Shown piece after piece: positions 1-12,016 of a DNA stretch of 64,000 nt; position 1 is the stretch's first letter, and each line of letters opens with the position of its first letter. Source of the stretch: Apricaphanius iberus (lineage: Eukaryota; Chordata; Actinopteri; Cyprinodontiformes; Aphaniidae); contig JAPXFQ010001299.1 in NCBI GenBank assembly GCA_028564705.1, forward strand, positions 207,501 to 271,500, given 5' to 3'. A program made the translations under genes and the position numbers. The notes under the pieces were generated by a model, which saw only the letters and a list, made by a program, of their open reading frames with translations, was not told the origin of the DNA and searched no databases.

Positions 1-64
1 CCCTCCTATGGCAGGCTACGTTTGCCACTCGGTCAGACAAAATCAACTTGACTCACCAGAAAAA

Positions 65-124
65 ACTTAGAAAAATTCTCACTAAGTGTTTCTACACTTA
101 GAAAAATTCTCACTAAGTGCTTCT
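65..124. repeat. Short tandem duplication with internal inverted repeat
   Basis: Two near-identical copies start at 65 and 96 (period 31). Each begins acttag and ends ctaagtg, so each copy can also fold on itself. Likely a local duplication; no function is inferred. Confidence 0.7.
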
Positions 125-177
125 GAAAGCCACTCTCCTACTATCCTGCTGAAGGTGTTTTCTGAAACAAGGGCCAA

Positions 178-281
178 AAGTACCTCCATACTAGACCACG
201 GCCAAATGCTACCTCTCTCCCCCTTCCAAAGTCTGTCCTCTATCAATAAAGGCCACTCTGGCCCAAAAATACCTTAAAAAA
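178..281 (-). repeat. Fragment of a common teleost dispersed repeat
   Basis: Read on the minus strand, the segment (gcctttattgatagagga and what follows) resembles a repeat end I recognise from many fish genomes. The family is unresolved and the boundaries are approximate. Confidence 0.35.
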
Positions 282-429
282 AAAAGAATTCTCTGTATGA
301 GAGTGATCATCTTTTGGAAAATTACTTAATTCATGAACTGGTCATCTGGTCCAGTTAAACAATTTAATTTCAGTATTTGATATAAAAGTATGGCAAGTTC
401 AAACACGGTTAATACAATTAGTTTCTGTT

Positions 430-1660
430 CTTAAACAATCTATTTTTAAAACGAGTTCTTTTTGAACCGTTAAAAGCGATCTTTGTTTATGAAACGCCGG
501 CTTAAACTGACACGTGGGCCTGTCTGTTTGATAAGCTCAAATAGCAGGATTTTAAACGACTCTTTGTAAGTATTTTAAAAGTATTTTAAAGTATAAAGTA
601 TTTTAAAAAACTGATTAAAACTCTTAAAAGATAAAAAATAAAACAAAACACCTTTAAAATGAGTTTACCTCTGCCCAAACAGACCTTATAGAACGATTAG
701 CTCTCCAAGCGTTCTCCATCATGGATGGGTGAAGGGGCTCAGAGACGTTAGCCCAGCAGGCTAACAAAGGGTTGCTAGGCTAGTTAGCAGGCTAGTAGCT
801 CCCGTTTCCCTCCTTTCTGGGTTCAGCTGTGTTATGGATGGCCCCGACACTCACGAACAGTACTTCTGGATTTTCCGACCCTGCCACTCTTTTTAGTCCT
901 GTTTCAGAGGCTTGATGCGACCTCTGGCAAGAAGAGATGCGGCCTCCGTCCGGTTCAGGCATGCGGTTCGGACTGCATTAGGTCCTCCACCACGTGTGGC
1001 TCTGTTTTTCAGTGGTCGGCAGCCTGAAACTCAGAGGGGTTTCGTCGGGCTCTGGAGATAAACAATGTCTTTGTTTATCAATATTTAGGAATCACCTGTT
1101 ATCGTCAGTCTTTGGGTTCCTTGTAGTGAGTTTCTCCAGAAACTCGTGCTTTCCTCTGCTAGCCAAGGAATAGGATTGGGGGCTCTGTTTCTCTTCTGCT
1201 GCCCACTGCGGCCAGCAGCAGCATGCGGGATGGTCTGCAGAGTTTAGGCAGAACAAAAGGGTTTGTTTATCAAGGTTTTTCAGTCACTTGATCGAACGTC
1301 CGTCAGTGTTGCTCGAACGAGTTTCTCCTCGACCTCAGACTTGTCTCCTTCGCCCGCGAATGAAGGTTCTTTGAGTCTTGGATCTTGCCTTGGTAGCCCT
1401 GGCCAGAGGCTATGTGGCTGAGAACGGGCAGCTGGGGGAGTTGTCCTATTTATAGGTTGCCCTGGTTTCCGCTTCTTGTGGGGCTAGAGCAGAGTAGCGC
1501 CACCTGATGTCTGTGTGTGTGACCCAACAGCTGGTTAGATTGGATGTACTGCCAAATTCTCTGAAACGCCTTTGGAGATGGTTCATGTTAGAGAACTGAA
1601 CAATCATTTCCTGGGCAAATGCTCTGGTAGACATTCATCTAGTCAACATGCCAAATGCAC
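430..1660 (-). other. Unclassified GC-richer segment, possible old LTR or promoter-bearing repeat
   Basis: This block is richer in GC and CpG than its surroundings. It carries many GCTAG-type words (740-810) and a TATA-like box on the minus strand near 1447. No ORF of substance is present; the 62-codon minus-strand ORF at 1446-1634 has no recognisable motif. It could be a solo LTR read leftward, another dispersed repeat, or a promoter region. I could not find paired TG..CA ends or a target duplication. Confidence 0.25.
1447..1454 (-). promoter_or_regulatory. TATA-like box on the minus strand
   Basis: The minus strand reads cctataaatagg here, a good TATA consensus in a locally GC-rich setting. 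Its transcript would run leftward into the 430-1440 block. No transcription evidence is available. Confidence 0.25.
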
Positions 1661-2299
1661 ACTCCCTTAACACTGTGTTGCAAAATCTCTGACAATAGGG
1701 CTGTGTGATTAAGAGAGAAACAGCCAAGATACCCATTGTACCTCTAGACATACAATGGATGGTGGGATCTATTCAAATGAATGCAAATCAATGTTTTTTG
1801 TCTTAATCAATACTCTTTCATTCATCATTTGTGTTTGTAATACACACAACTTTATCTGCCAAGTGTCTGTGATGAAGTGAGCCATGAATGTAATAGGGCA
1901 TCAACACAAAATGGATTTTACAATCTATGTTGAGAGAAGGGAACTGGTTCAAAAGTAACAAGACATTAAATTGCAACTGGACATCCAAGACCTTTTAAAC
2001 AAAATTTATAGTCTTGAAAAAAAAATGCTGATATGTTTTAAGAAGAAATTTTTTTTTGTTTTTTTTTGTTTGTTCTTTGGTGTGTAGTAGAAAATACATT
2101 GAAAATATTTAGTATGCACCAAATGTTGTTTATCAACCATCATTAAACAGAAATGTATGGCTTATGTTATTATTTTCATTGTTTTTGAAAATAATAAGTC
2201 TGAACGTTATTGAACTCAGCATATATTTTCGGACTTCCTTGAAAGCGCCACAGGTGTGCAGTGCTGCTGGATGTTTATGTGTAGCTTATAAAGAAAGAT
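1661..2299. other. No recognisable feature
   Basis: AT-rich non-coding sequence with a T-rich run at 2048-2069. Nothing else could be identified. Confidence 0.5.
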
Positions 2300-2389
2300 C
2301 GCTCTTATATTCTTGCAGATTTATAAAAATAAAATAAAACTTTAGCCAAGGGTATGATTAGCATGGAGAAGACCTTTTAGAGGGCCGAA

Positions 2390-2678
2390 ACATTTACCTT
2401 CAGCAAAGACGGGGCGGGCTGGATTTCTCTTTCATCTTTCATGCTGAAGCTTTAGCCTAGCGGCTACAGCTAGCAGCTAGGCTAGCTAGCCAACGCGCAT
2501 CCGACCTATCAATGCGACGGTGGCCGTTGCATGACAAACACTACGCGAAGTGAAAATGTAAAAAGGTTCAGAAAACATATTTTTTGAGAATCGATTCTCA
2601 AACATTTCAAATCGATTCTGAATCTTGTTAAATAGGAATCGAGATTCAGACGTGAATCGATTTTTCCTCACACCCCTA
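2390..2678 (-). mobile_element. hAT-like non-autonomous element, one end visible
   Basis: The right edge ends cacacccctA at 2678; read from that side the element begins TAGGGGTGTGAGG, a hAT-type terminus. Just inside are several copies of the word aatcgatt, typical of subterminal repeats in fish hAT MITEs. The opposite end was not found, so the left coordinate is a guess. No transposase is encoded. Confidence 0.45.
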
Positions 2679-4297
2679 ATTCTTACTGCAAACAACCAAA
2701 CTGGAGGAAATTTAGGTAATACCTGCATCTTTGCTGACACATTGACTTACTTTCACTTCTATTAGACTTAAGATGTGACGGGATTACTTTGGTTTTGTCT
2801 GGTAACCTTTATTTCATTTATCTGAGTGAGATTATGGAAAGGTCTGGTGCTTTTTTTGAGAAAATGTCAAAGTTATTAAATAGTCTATCTGTTATTGTGA
2901 GGTTGCAGTTGAATTTTCAATCTCACACATTTTTAAAAACAGTTTTTCATATGCTTTAAGTGCCTTGAAGTGTTGTGTAAAAACACAAATATTGTAAAGA
3001 AAAGGAGAAGTAGTAACTTGCTTCACAGATTACCTTTTTGGTGACATCAATTTTTACTGCCATGTATACTTTGACGGAACTATATCCTCCTTATTTCATT
3101 TAATATCACCTTTAGAAAATATTACTGATGTACGCAAGTAGGACAGTGTGAAATGCTGGGGTGATACTAAGTTTGCATCACCTCCCTTTATCTGTTAAGA
3201 ATGTTATTACAGAATTTCATTACAGTAATTACCATTGAAAACCACAGCTGAGTTCACTGAGTCAGAAATACCTAATATGGAACTCATAAAAGATTGAGCA
3301 TTTTTTGATAAGTCAGAAATGCAAATACATTTTCCTGTTTTTGGACCATTTGCTTGTTTTGCTTGAGGATTGTGTGCTGCTTTGCGTTTGTGTGCTGCTT
3401 TATTTGCGAAAATAAAGCCCAAGTATAGGATGAAAAGGAGATAATGCCTGGGAAATCCTCTAACTGGCAGAGTGAAATGCATGGGCCTAGTAATAGCAGA
3501 TGGATATCCCTTTCATCCTGTGGTTCGGGAGGAGAAGTTGATAGAGAGACTGTGATAAGACAGCAGTTAGCTCGGTTAACTTCAAGGTGTAACTCAGGTG
3601 TAATTAGACTACACAGGCATTTTTAACAATATTGATATTCAAATGGGATTAGTGGGTGTACTTAGATTAGTGTTTCACTACATTTTGTTAATTGTACATT
3701 TCTAATGAGCCATATGAGCCATGTTTAGGTAAACAAAGATAAGAGCTGTTCAAATAAAATAAAATGTTTTAAAAGTTTAACTTACTGTTAGCTTACACAG
3801 ATGTTATTATTTTATGTGTCTCAGAGCTGAAATTTCACTTAGTAAAACATAGAGTTTCATTCATTCTTACTTTCCACAAGATTCTAGGTTACAGAGGGGA
3901 GCCTTCATGCCTTATTCATGATCTTTAGAGCGTTTTATCCCTGAAAAAACATGCAGCAAATCGAATTTCTTCGGGGTTTTTTTTTTTATCTTTTATGTTC
4001 AGAGAAATAGCCAAAATCCCTTTTATAGAAAAAAGTAAAAAATTGTCTCGAATATAACCTCAGTTTTTATCTGTTTTCGGTGAACTTTGTTCTGGAAAGC
4101 ATATTACCAGCAGATCTCTTGATTTAAGTTCAACAAGGGTTTCCCAGTTCAAACTGTTGCAATATTTCTTTTTTCTCTGACTGCAAGTGTCATGGGACTT
4201 TTTATTCCAACCTCTGTAGCAAAAGGTGAGGCAAACCAGGAACCTTAAAGTTATTTTTCTCCGTCATTATATCTATATATATATATATACACACACA
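2679..4297. other. No recognisable feature; AT-rich
   Basis: Only short chance ORFs (for example 3207-3482, minus, 91 codons) occur here, with no domain I recognise. A (TA)n/(CA)n microsatellite at about 4270-4298 adjoins the Tc1 element. Confidence 0.5.
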
Positions 4298-4841
4298 TAC
4301 AGTGCAGGCTAGAAGTTTGGACACACCTTCTCATTCAGTGTGTTTTCTATATTTTCATGACTATTTATATTGTAGATTGTCACTGAAGGCATCAAAACTA
4401 TGAATGAATACATATGGAACTATGTAGTACTTTTACCAAAAAGTAAATAAGAAATAACCTGGCCTCCAAAGTCACCAGACCTGAACCCAATTGAGATGAT
4501 TTTGGGTGAGCTGAACCGCAGAGTAAAGGCAAAAGGGCCAACAAGTACTTAGCATCTCTAGGAACTCCTTCAAGACTGTTGGAAAACCATTTTGGTTGAC
4601 TACCTCTTGAAGCTCAAGAGAATGCAAAGCAGAATCAGAGCAAAGGGTGGCTACTTTGAGGAATCTAAAATATAACATGTATTCTGTTATTTCACCCTTT
4701 TTGTTTAAGTACATAAAGTAATTCCATGCATTATGTGTTCATTCAAAATGTTTATGTTGATGCCCTTAATTGAGAATCTAAAATGTAGTCAGGAAAATAA
4801 AGAAAACACATTTAATGAAGTGTGTCCAAACTTTTGGCATA
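4298..4841 (+). mobile_element. Internally deleted Tc1/mariner element
   Basis: The left end starts after TA at 4298-4299 with cagtgcaggctagaagtttg, and the right end near 4816-4838 carries its inverted counterpart (gtgtgtccaaacttttgg). These are Tc1-type inverted repeats seen in fish. About 540 bp remain of an element that is normally about 1.3-1.6 kb when complete, so most of the transposase gene is gone. The last few bases of the right terminus are diverged. Confidence 0.8.
4460..4558 (+). pseudogene. Tc1 transposase C-terminal remnant
   Basis: Translation from 4460 gives WPPKSPDLNPIE, the signature block around the last catalytic acidic residue of the DDE domain of Tc1 transposases. About 20 more residues (including a GELNRRV-like stretch) follow before a stop. 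Everything upstream, with the DNA-binding domain and the first two catalytic aspartates, has been lost. It cannot make an active transposase. It lies between the two Tc1 inverted repeats, as expected for an internally deleted copy. Confidence 0.8.
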
Positions 4842-7165
4842 TAAGATTTACTGATGGTAAATAGGCATGTTCATGCAAAGAGGCTTGTTTCTTTTATTCT
4901 TGTAAAAGGTTAAAATGGCAATATGAAGTATTCTGTAAAAGCTATGCACAGTAGAGCAATAGGATGTCAATCATCTAGGCTACAATTGACAGATACCTTG
5001 TCTAAAAGAATGCTTTTTAACTTGTTTTTTTCAAAAACTTTTAGAAGTCTAAATGGATACATTGGCTTGCAGCCTTCTCTGTGGTTTTAATTGATTTTTA
5101 AGTTTAATCCACAGTTTCACTTAAATACTGTTCTCAAATAGGGCTAGAAATAGACAGCGCTATGAGGTCTATCAGAAGTGTTGAAGATCTTACCAAAAGT
5201 TTTGATTTAACAGAAAAATATACTGTGATGATCAACATTTAAATGCAATCTGCAACATTAACCTTTTACACATGCTAAGCTAAATAAAAATAGAGACTCA
5301 TTCATTTACCACATCTCCAGTCAGTGGTGAGATGTAAGAGCGATAAGGTGCCCTGGCGTTGAATCATGCAATACAATGTAGCCTTTCACCATCAGAGTCA
5401 AACATGAAATAAACAGTTCCCTGCGAATATCTCTGCAGCTGTAAAACTGAATTCTGACATGTCAGTAATTTTGAGATTACGCAGCTGAGCAAGCGAGATG
5501 CTTGACAGCTGGCCTTCAGTCAAGTTGCTTTCGGAAAGAAGCTTTATCAAATTAGACAGTGAAATCTGCTGCACATTTAAAGCTTTTAGGTGATTTCCCC
5601 ATATAGTCATTCAACATTCTGCCCCAAGAATTTACAGTTTTACACTCTGCATTTAACTAAATTTAGTTTAGTTAGAATTCTTTAAAACATGTTCAATAAA
5701 CAGCAAACATTTGCCAGCTTTCCTTGCTATTTAAGAAATGTTCTCTTCCTCTAACCTGGTATGATAGAACTTTGAATAGATTGTCCTCCTGAGAGTTTTC
5801 GCCTCACTTTTGGAGTCTTTTGACTGAAGTATTACCCTCATTTCACTTATGAGCCGTGGTTTCCTTTCTATTGTGTGCTCACAGATAGTAAACATAGGTG
5901 TTATTTGCTGTGTTGCCATGGTTGCTCACATCCTACAAACCTTTTTGTAACATCCAGGTGGCTTAGCTTGATGCAGTGTGTGTGTGTGTGTGTCATGTAA
6001 TCGTGATGTGCAGTGTTTTTCTACAGCAGGGATGCTTTCTTACATATTACAATCACTTCTTTCACAGTCTGCTCTGTTTAGTCATGACAGTAACAATGAA
6101 TGCAGCAATAAAGAGGAAAAGTCATAACACAACCCAACGAAAGTTCTGCTTAAGCTTGCTTTGTTTTAACCTGAATGATTAACAGAACTATGGAAAATAT
6201 ATTTAGAGAATGTGATTGCAGAGATCACAGTACTGACTTTCATAGTTGGTGGCACATCTTGATCGAAAACAGTTTCTGTATGATGTACAATATAGAACTC
6301 GAAGAGATACAATACGGTCTATACAAAAGTTGATTTGGAGGAAAATCTTTACTGTATTTGTCTGATTTTCAGAAACACTCAAAGCCTAAACATGCAGGCA
6401 GAGCTTGTTACAAAAACCTACTGCTGGTGGACTGTCTGCTGCTCAGCATGAGCTTCTTTGGAGATATTTTAGTGATTACAGGAAGAAAATACAAGACAGC
6501 TGCTTTTTATGTGTTGTGTGCAAACATTTAAAACGTTGACAGTTATGTTGGGTTATTACAGTAATGATAACGGAAGGGAAAATTCACTCCTTTTATTATA
6601 GAAAATGGACAACTAAAGAAAGGCTGTTTGGATAATATGAAGTTGCTTAATTTCTTTCTTTTGAACATAAACACTTTATTTACTATAGGAATTAAAGCCT
6701 TTTGGTGAACAAAACTGAAGTTGTTTAGATTTTACAGTTAGTCAAACATGCTAACAATCTAAATCATCAATAAAAATATCTAAAAACTGTTTAGAAATGT
6801 CATCACTTTTTCTTGACTGCATTTACCTAGAATAGCGAACACCTGTTTTATTGAGTCGTTTGAAGTATCTTTTGTCAGTCTCGCATGTGCTCACATTATT
6901 GAACGCTAGTGATGATTAATTAATTAGTTATTTATATAAAAGACGCACTGATCACATTGACCGAGATTGAATTTGGACAACTTTTTTTTGCCTTTATCGG
7001 TGATGCTATTTTCCTATTCATGACATGCATCAAAACTAGGACTGTCTCCATTTGTCTGCAAACAGTTCAAACAACTTTAATGTACTAATTTTGAGTTTAA
7101 TAATAACCAGTTGAAGGTTATGGAAAACATATTTTGTGGAATTAATGTGAATTATAATATAATTC
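4842..7165. other. Mostly featureless AT-rich sequence
   Basis: Contains a (GT)n microsatellite at about 5976-5993 and an unassigned minus-strand ORF at 5398-5610 (70 codons, Leu/Ser-rich). No other element or exon could be recognised. Confidence 0.5.
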
Positions 7166-7190
7166 CTCCTATCTATCTATCTATCTATGA
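7166..7190 (+). repeat. (CTAT)n microsatellite
   Basis: Several perfect CTAT units occur in a row, followed by the inverted word gatagata. A related GATA/TTGA array occurs at 8007-8040. Confidence 0.85.
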
Positions 7191-7769
7191 TAGATAACTT
7201 ATATGATAACATATTTACCCACATTAGCCTTTTGGGAGGTTTTAATCAGGCCAGGGATTTTTTTTAGACACAGGGCTTTTAAGAGAACTACTTTTAGTCA
7301 AGCTATATGAAGATGATTGCATGTATAATACATGTGTAATACAACCAGTACCTGTTGGAAATTCTTGCAGTTCCTATAGTGTTGCTGTTGGTCTCTTGGC
7401 AACCTCCCTGAGATCATTTTTATACTTTATGCACGATACAGCTTTAATGAGAGGTGCAACTAATCAAATTAAGAGTAAAATTCTGCTGGGTCAGCTGAAC
7501 TTTGTTTCAGATTGATCAAATTCAAGATCATTGATTGTTGGTATGTCAAAATGTGTGTCAACAAGATATGCAACAAGGTTACAACTTTTTTTTCTATTTT
7601 TACCTCAGACTTATTTGTTTTTACTTAAATTGTGCAGGATATGTTACATTAAAGGTTGAATAGTTTTAAAATGAATTGGTCTCACCTTTAAAGTCTACTA
7701 AACCTATAATTGGAACAGAGGGGTATGTGCAATTAAGAGAGTTATGTATATATTTAGTTTTTATTGGGT

Positions 7770-7975
7770 CCAAATGTGTTATGCTGCATTCATACCAACC
7801 CCAAACTTCAGTGTCAGTTGCGGCAAGATTACATGTAAATTCTGTGGTCGAGTACGCCAGAGGTCCATCAAAGTCTCTGCGGTGCATTGTGTTCGTGGGC
7901 TCGTTCAACTTTACTTGCGTTTCATACGGCAACGCAAGCCTATGAGATATGGCTTGTGTCAAATTGAGCCTAGCA
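7770..7975. repeat. Unclassified dispersed-repeat-like segment
   Basis: A locally GC-richer block with CpGs and open frames on both strands (longest 98 codons). It resembles non-autonomous DNA transposon sequence in other fish, but no terminal repeats could be paired. No coding function is assigned. Confidence 0.25.
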
Positions 7976-8006
7976 TTTCTCTATATCTATTAGATAAAAA
8001 ACGTTA

Positions 8007-8040
8007 GATAGATAGATAGATTGATTGATTGATTGATTGC
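8007..8040 (+). repeat. (GATA)n(TTGA)n microsatellite at the 3' edge of the Rex1-type LINE
   Basis: GATA units pass directly into TTGA/TGAT units. On the minus strand this array follows the 3' end of the LINE at 8041-10815, so it may derive from the short-repeat tail of the LINE. Confidence 0.7.
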
Positions 8041-10800
8041 CTTTTTGACTAGTTTGTCCAGACGTCTACAGTTTTATCCGTATGTCCGTATTGCTACTTC
8101 CCCAGCAGACAACAGCAGACAGAAGCACACTTCTGATGACTGTATGGTAAAACATCTGCAGCATGTCACTGCAAACATCGAAGGACCTTAGCCGCCTGAG
8201 GAAAAAAAAGACGACTCTGTCCCTTCCTGTATGCTGCGTCTTTGTTGGTGGTCCACTGATCCAGTACCAAACCCCAAGAATCTGTAGGACTCCACAGTCT
8301 CTATTTACTCCCCATCTATGTAAAATAGCTCTCTTGGTGGTTTAAATCTCCTAAAGTCAACCACCAACTCCTTAGTCTTGGTGATGTTCAGAAGAAGGCA
8401 GTTTTTTTTTTTTTTTTTTTGCTGTAGTCAGTGAAGGTTTCCACTAGGTCCCTGTACTCCCCCTCCTGTCCACCACTCACACACACGCCATGACAGCTGT
8501 GTCATCTGAGTACTTCTGGATGTTGCAGGACTCTTAAGTTGTATATGCAGTCTGATGTGTAGAGTTTGTAAGACCCAAGTGCTGCATTCCAGTGTCCCAG
8601 AAACATGTCTCCCCATTGAGGTCTGGATTTTAGGTAGTCCATAATCCAGGATGTCAGGGAGGGGGCTACACCCACACCCACAAGTTTGTTGCTCAGTATG
8701 GAGGGCTTTAAGATGTTAAAAGCACTGGAGAAGTCGAATAACATTATCCTGACATAAGAACCAGGCACATCCAGGTAGGAGTATGCCCGGTGCAGCAAGT
8801 AAAGGACCGCATCTTCAACTCCTAAGTGTTCCTGATAGGCAAACTGGAGAGTGTCTAGTTCCTCAGCAACCTGCAATTTCATTCTATGGACAAGGAGCCG
8901 CTCCAAGGTCTCCACAATGTGAGATGTCAAAGCCACCGGACTGTAATCATTCAGCTCTATTTCGGGCACCGGTATGGGACATGAAGTCTTCCACAGCACT
9001 GGGACTTTTTCATCTAAAGACTAAGATTGAAGAACTCTGCAGAGGAACTGGCAGTTGTCCTGCACACTCCTTCAGAAGCCTTGGACAAACTCCATCCGGA
9101 CCAAAAGCCTTGTCTGGTCGAAGTTTTCTGAGCTCAATTCCCACCTCTTCTACTGTTATCAACAGTCGGAGCAGCTCAGGATGCAGGGGGGGTTGGACAG
9201 CATAGGTGTTAAAGGTGGACAGAGTAATCACATAAGTGGATAAAGCAGCCACAGACGTGGAGGTAGAGGGAGCAGCCGCAGATGTGGAGATGGAGGAAGC
9301 AGCAGTGCAGATGAGGTAGATGAAACAGCCACAGAGGTGGAGGAAATACCCACAGATGTAGGCACAGATGTGGAGGGAGCAGCCACAGAAGTGGAGGTGG
9401 AGGGAGCAGCCGCAGACTTGTGAGTGGAAGGAGCAGCCACAGATTTAGCCACAGACATGGAGGTGGAGGTACCAGACATGGAGGAAGACGCAGCAGATGT
9501 AGCCTCAGATGTGGAGGTGGAGAAAGCAGATGTGGACATGGAGGGAGAGGGAGCAGCTGCAGATGTGGAGGTGGAGAAAACAGCTTTAGACATCAAGGGG
9601 GAGGGAGCATCAGTGTCAAACCTGATGTAGTACTGGTTGAAAGAGTTTACTATGTCTATATCATCTTCTATAGATTGGGCCTTCTTCATCTTGCAGCCAG
9701 TGATGGTCTTCATCCCTCTCCATACCTTTTTGATGTCACTATTCTCCAGCCATTTCTCTATTTTCCTCTTGTATTCAACCCTAGCATGCCTCAGAGTCTT
9801 TCTGAGTTCCTGTTGCACACTCATCTGCTTCTCCTTATCACCATCATTGAATGCCTTCTTCTGGTTAAGGAGGCTCTTGATGTCACTGGTGATCCATGGT
9901 TTATTATTAGGATAGCATCTAACACTTCTAACTAGAATTCCAGTGTCCCTACAGAAGGTGATGTAGTCAGTGATGATGTCAACACTCTTGTCTATGTCCA
10001 TCTCTTGCTCCTCCAGCAGCACGTCCCAGTCTGTGCACTCAATGAAGTCTCTCAGTGCATCACTTGCCTCTGATGACCACTTCCTGAAAGTTCTTGTAGT
10101 AACAGGAAGTATCTGTATATGAGGTTTGTACTTGGGTTGGAGCTGGATCATGTTGTCATCAGATCTGAACAGTGGAGGGAGAGGTACAGCCCTGTAAGCC
10201 TCTTTCATGTTGGTATATAACAGATATAGAGTCGTATCTACACTTGTAGGACAGTCCACATACTGAACAAAGTCAGTCAGGCAGGAGGACAGAGAGACAT
10301 AATTAAAATCCCCCGTGATCACAATAAGAGCCTCTGGTTGCTGGGTCTGTATCCTAGCAACGTCGTCATTGATGAAGTCACACACAGCTGCAGGAACTGC
10401 TCTCGGAGAAACATAAACTGTTAAGACAGCCACATATGGAATCTCCCGTGGCATGTAGTATGGATGGAAACCAACTGCCAGCAGTTCAATGTCGGGACAA
10501 CATACTTTCACTTTAACCATCACGTCTCTGATTTTTTAATAAAATTATTGCCCCACCTTAGCACCTCCTGCTCTTCTTTGGACCTCTATCTGCTCGCACA
10601 GCTGTAAAGCCGGTTATGTCCACGCATGAGTCCGGTGTGTTGTCATTCAGCCAGGACTCCGTTAGACAGATCTGACTGCACTCTCTATAAAGCTGTTGGT
10701 TTCGCACCAGTGTCTCCAATTCGTCACTCTGATTTGGGAGTGAGTTAACATTTCCCATGACGACCGAGGGTAGGACCGACTTATGTAGTTCAGATTTAAA
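8041..10800 (-). pseudogene. Rex1-type ORF2 (APE endonuclease + reverse transcriptase), frameshifted
   Basis: The reading continues in pieces: about 10800-10558 (VLPSVV, GNVNSLPN, CLTESWL), 10523-9228 (GDFN of the endonuclease at about 10310, then NNKPWITSDIK), 9252-9010 (LRPDKAFGPDGVCPRLLK) and 8999-8502 (the RT block FDFSSAFN). A shifted remnant with KTKELVVDFRR and RKGQSRLFFLRRLRS lies at 8380-8130. Frames change near 10540, 9240, 9005 and 8500. Between the SRPQ block and the YTSDC-like block the usual GxPQGxxLSP motif is missing, and the FADD/YADD box is reduced to a corrupted QMTQLSW reading. The protein is therefore dead. The linker just before the RT is a Ser/Thr/Ala repeat. Confidence 0.75.
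9232..9625 (-). repeat. Coding minisatellite in the LINE linker
   Basis: An imperfect tandem array of roughly 25-30-bp units built on agcagccacagatgtggagg (plus strand). On the minus strand it reads as a Ser/Thr/Ala/Pro-rich segment joining endonuclease and RT. The array stays open in the minus-strand frame over most of its length, which suggests expansion in multiples of three or relaxed but in-frame slippage. Confidence 0.75.
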
Positions 10801-10815
10801 GTCTCCCCAGCTGGT

Positions 10816-11379
10816 GAGAATTTGAAAATGTTTGTATTGGCATAATTGTCAATAGATATATATGTGAAAGATGATTACTGAAATAACATTTTGCTGTTCA
10901 GTGCAGATTGCACATTGGCAGGACACAACTGTCCGTTTCAATTATATTTTCTGTGCAACAGCTTGAAAGTGTATAAGTCTTGTTCAAAAAACAAACAGAC
11001 CAATACGGTTGACTTGGGTGGATACGATTAATCTCAGCATGGCTCTGATCTAATCTGTGTTCTAACATATGGCTGCTGCCCATACAACATAAACAAGTCC
11101 AAATTGTTCTAATTAACAGCAAATGAAATCCCTAACATTGAAATAGTTTCTGTTACAAAAGTAATTTTACTGTGTAGATACTAAAATATAGAAAACTGGA
11201 TAGTATTATATTTATTCAAATCATAAAATAGATAACCATCGATGATAGTTTCTATTGTAACCTTCAGGAACTATATTTATTGTACAATTTATCTGCAGGG
11301 TACATGGTTAAATTTAGTAAATCTTAGCATTTGAATGCTTTATTGCTCCACAATGGACCTCATTTAATTTTAACCTTTT
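10816..11379. other. No recognisable feature
   Basis: AT-rich non-coding sequence with only short chance ORFs. Confidence 0.5.
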
Positions 11380-12016
11380 GGCAAACCCTGCAGGCCAAAA
11401 TTGAAGCTTATCCGAAGTGACAAAAACTGCAGTTCCCCCCTCATCCACAAGGGGCTGGCTCCAGGAATAACAATTTCCCACTAACGCCAATGTTAAAAAT
11501 GTCAACCTCACAGCAGACATAAACATCTTTACAGCCTGGTTTAATATAAAAATTTAAGGTTTAATAGGTCAAGTTTACCATAATGATAACTCTGGGGGGG
11601 GGGTGATCTGCTCCTGGCTGTGCAGCGCGGCGGAGTGTAGCGTTGGGTGCAGGAGGCAGGTTTATAGAGAAACGAGTCGTTTCACTTCGTGGTCAAGCAT
11701 TAACTTCATGATTTTTTTGACAAAATAATTGAATCCGCCTAGAAGGCAGAGGGATAGCAGAGATCCCCAACTGGGGTTTTCTGGCTAAAAGCACCCACTA
11801 ACCTCTGTTAGCTTTGGTTAGCTCAGTAAGCTTTTGTCTACATCGGCTCAGGGTGTCAATTATCAGCCCCCACCATCACAGACCCACTCTTAGCTCCATC
11901 TCTTTACCCATTTTTTGTATTTTCGAGGCCACCGCCAAGATGGTGGTAGTGAGCATCTGCTTTCAGTTCAGCTCTTCAGGAAGCTATGGGTGACGTCACC
12001 GACGCTCCCTCCATCC
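11380..12016 (+). repeat. Teleost dispersed repeat, left part, interrupted by an L1
   Basis: The part from 11416 to 11545 is a diverged inverted copy of 18690-18830 (shared words include cctcatcc, ggctggctcc and aacatg/tttacagcctggtt). The part at 11925-12014 (gccaagatgg, tgacgtcacc, cgctccctccatc) is the far end of a repeat I recognise from many fish genomes. It stops at about 12016 where L1 sequence begins and seems to resume at 14946. Confidence 0.55.
11991..11998 (+). promoter_or_regulatory. CRE-type palindrome in the dispersed repeat
   Basis: A perfect TGACGTCA palindrome, the CREB/ATF consensus, lies 18 bp before the L1 junction. A functional role is only a possibility. Confidence 0.3.

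Larger units (their letters stand above)
8041..10815 (-). mobile_element. Degenerate Rex1/Babar-type non-LTR retrotransposon
   Basis: A minus-strand LINE runs from about 10815 to 8041, with the order endonuclease, linker, reverse transcriptase, C-terminal region. The clade is judged from phrases such as LTSHIVETLERLLVHRM, LQFAYQEHLGVEDA and MLFDFSSAFN, which match the Rex1/Babar group (related to CR1) familiar from teleosts. The reading frame is broken in several places and the 3' end runs into a microsatellite. The 5' boundary is uncertain. Confidence 0.75.

Noticed and set aside
7666..7962. Overlapping open frames of 98, 89 and 87 codons on both strands
   Set aside because: Mutual shadows in a CpG-containing repeat-like block, without motifs.
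9232..9625. CRISPR-like array
   Set aside because: The units are contiguous and imperfect with no spacers; it is a minisatellite in a eukaryotic LINE.
9420..9935. Plus-strand frame of 171 codons
   Set aside because: Antisense shadow of the Rex1-type LINE and its minisatellite.
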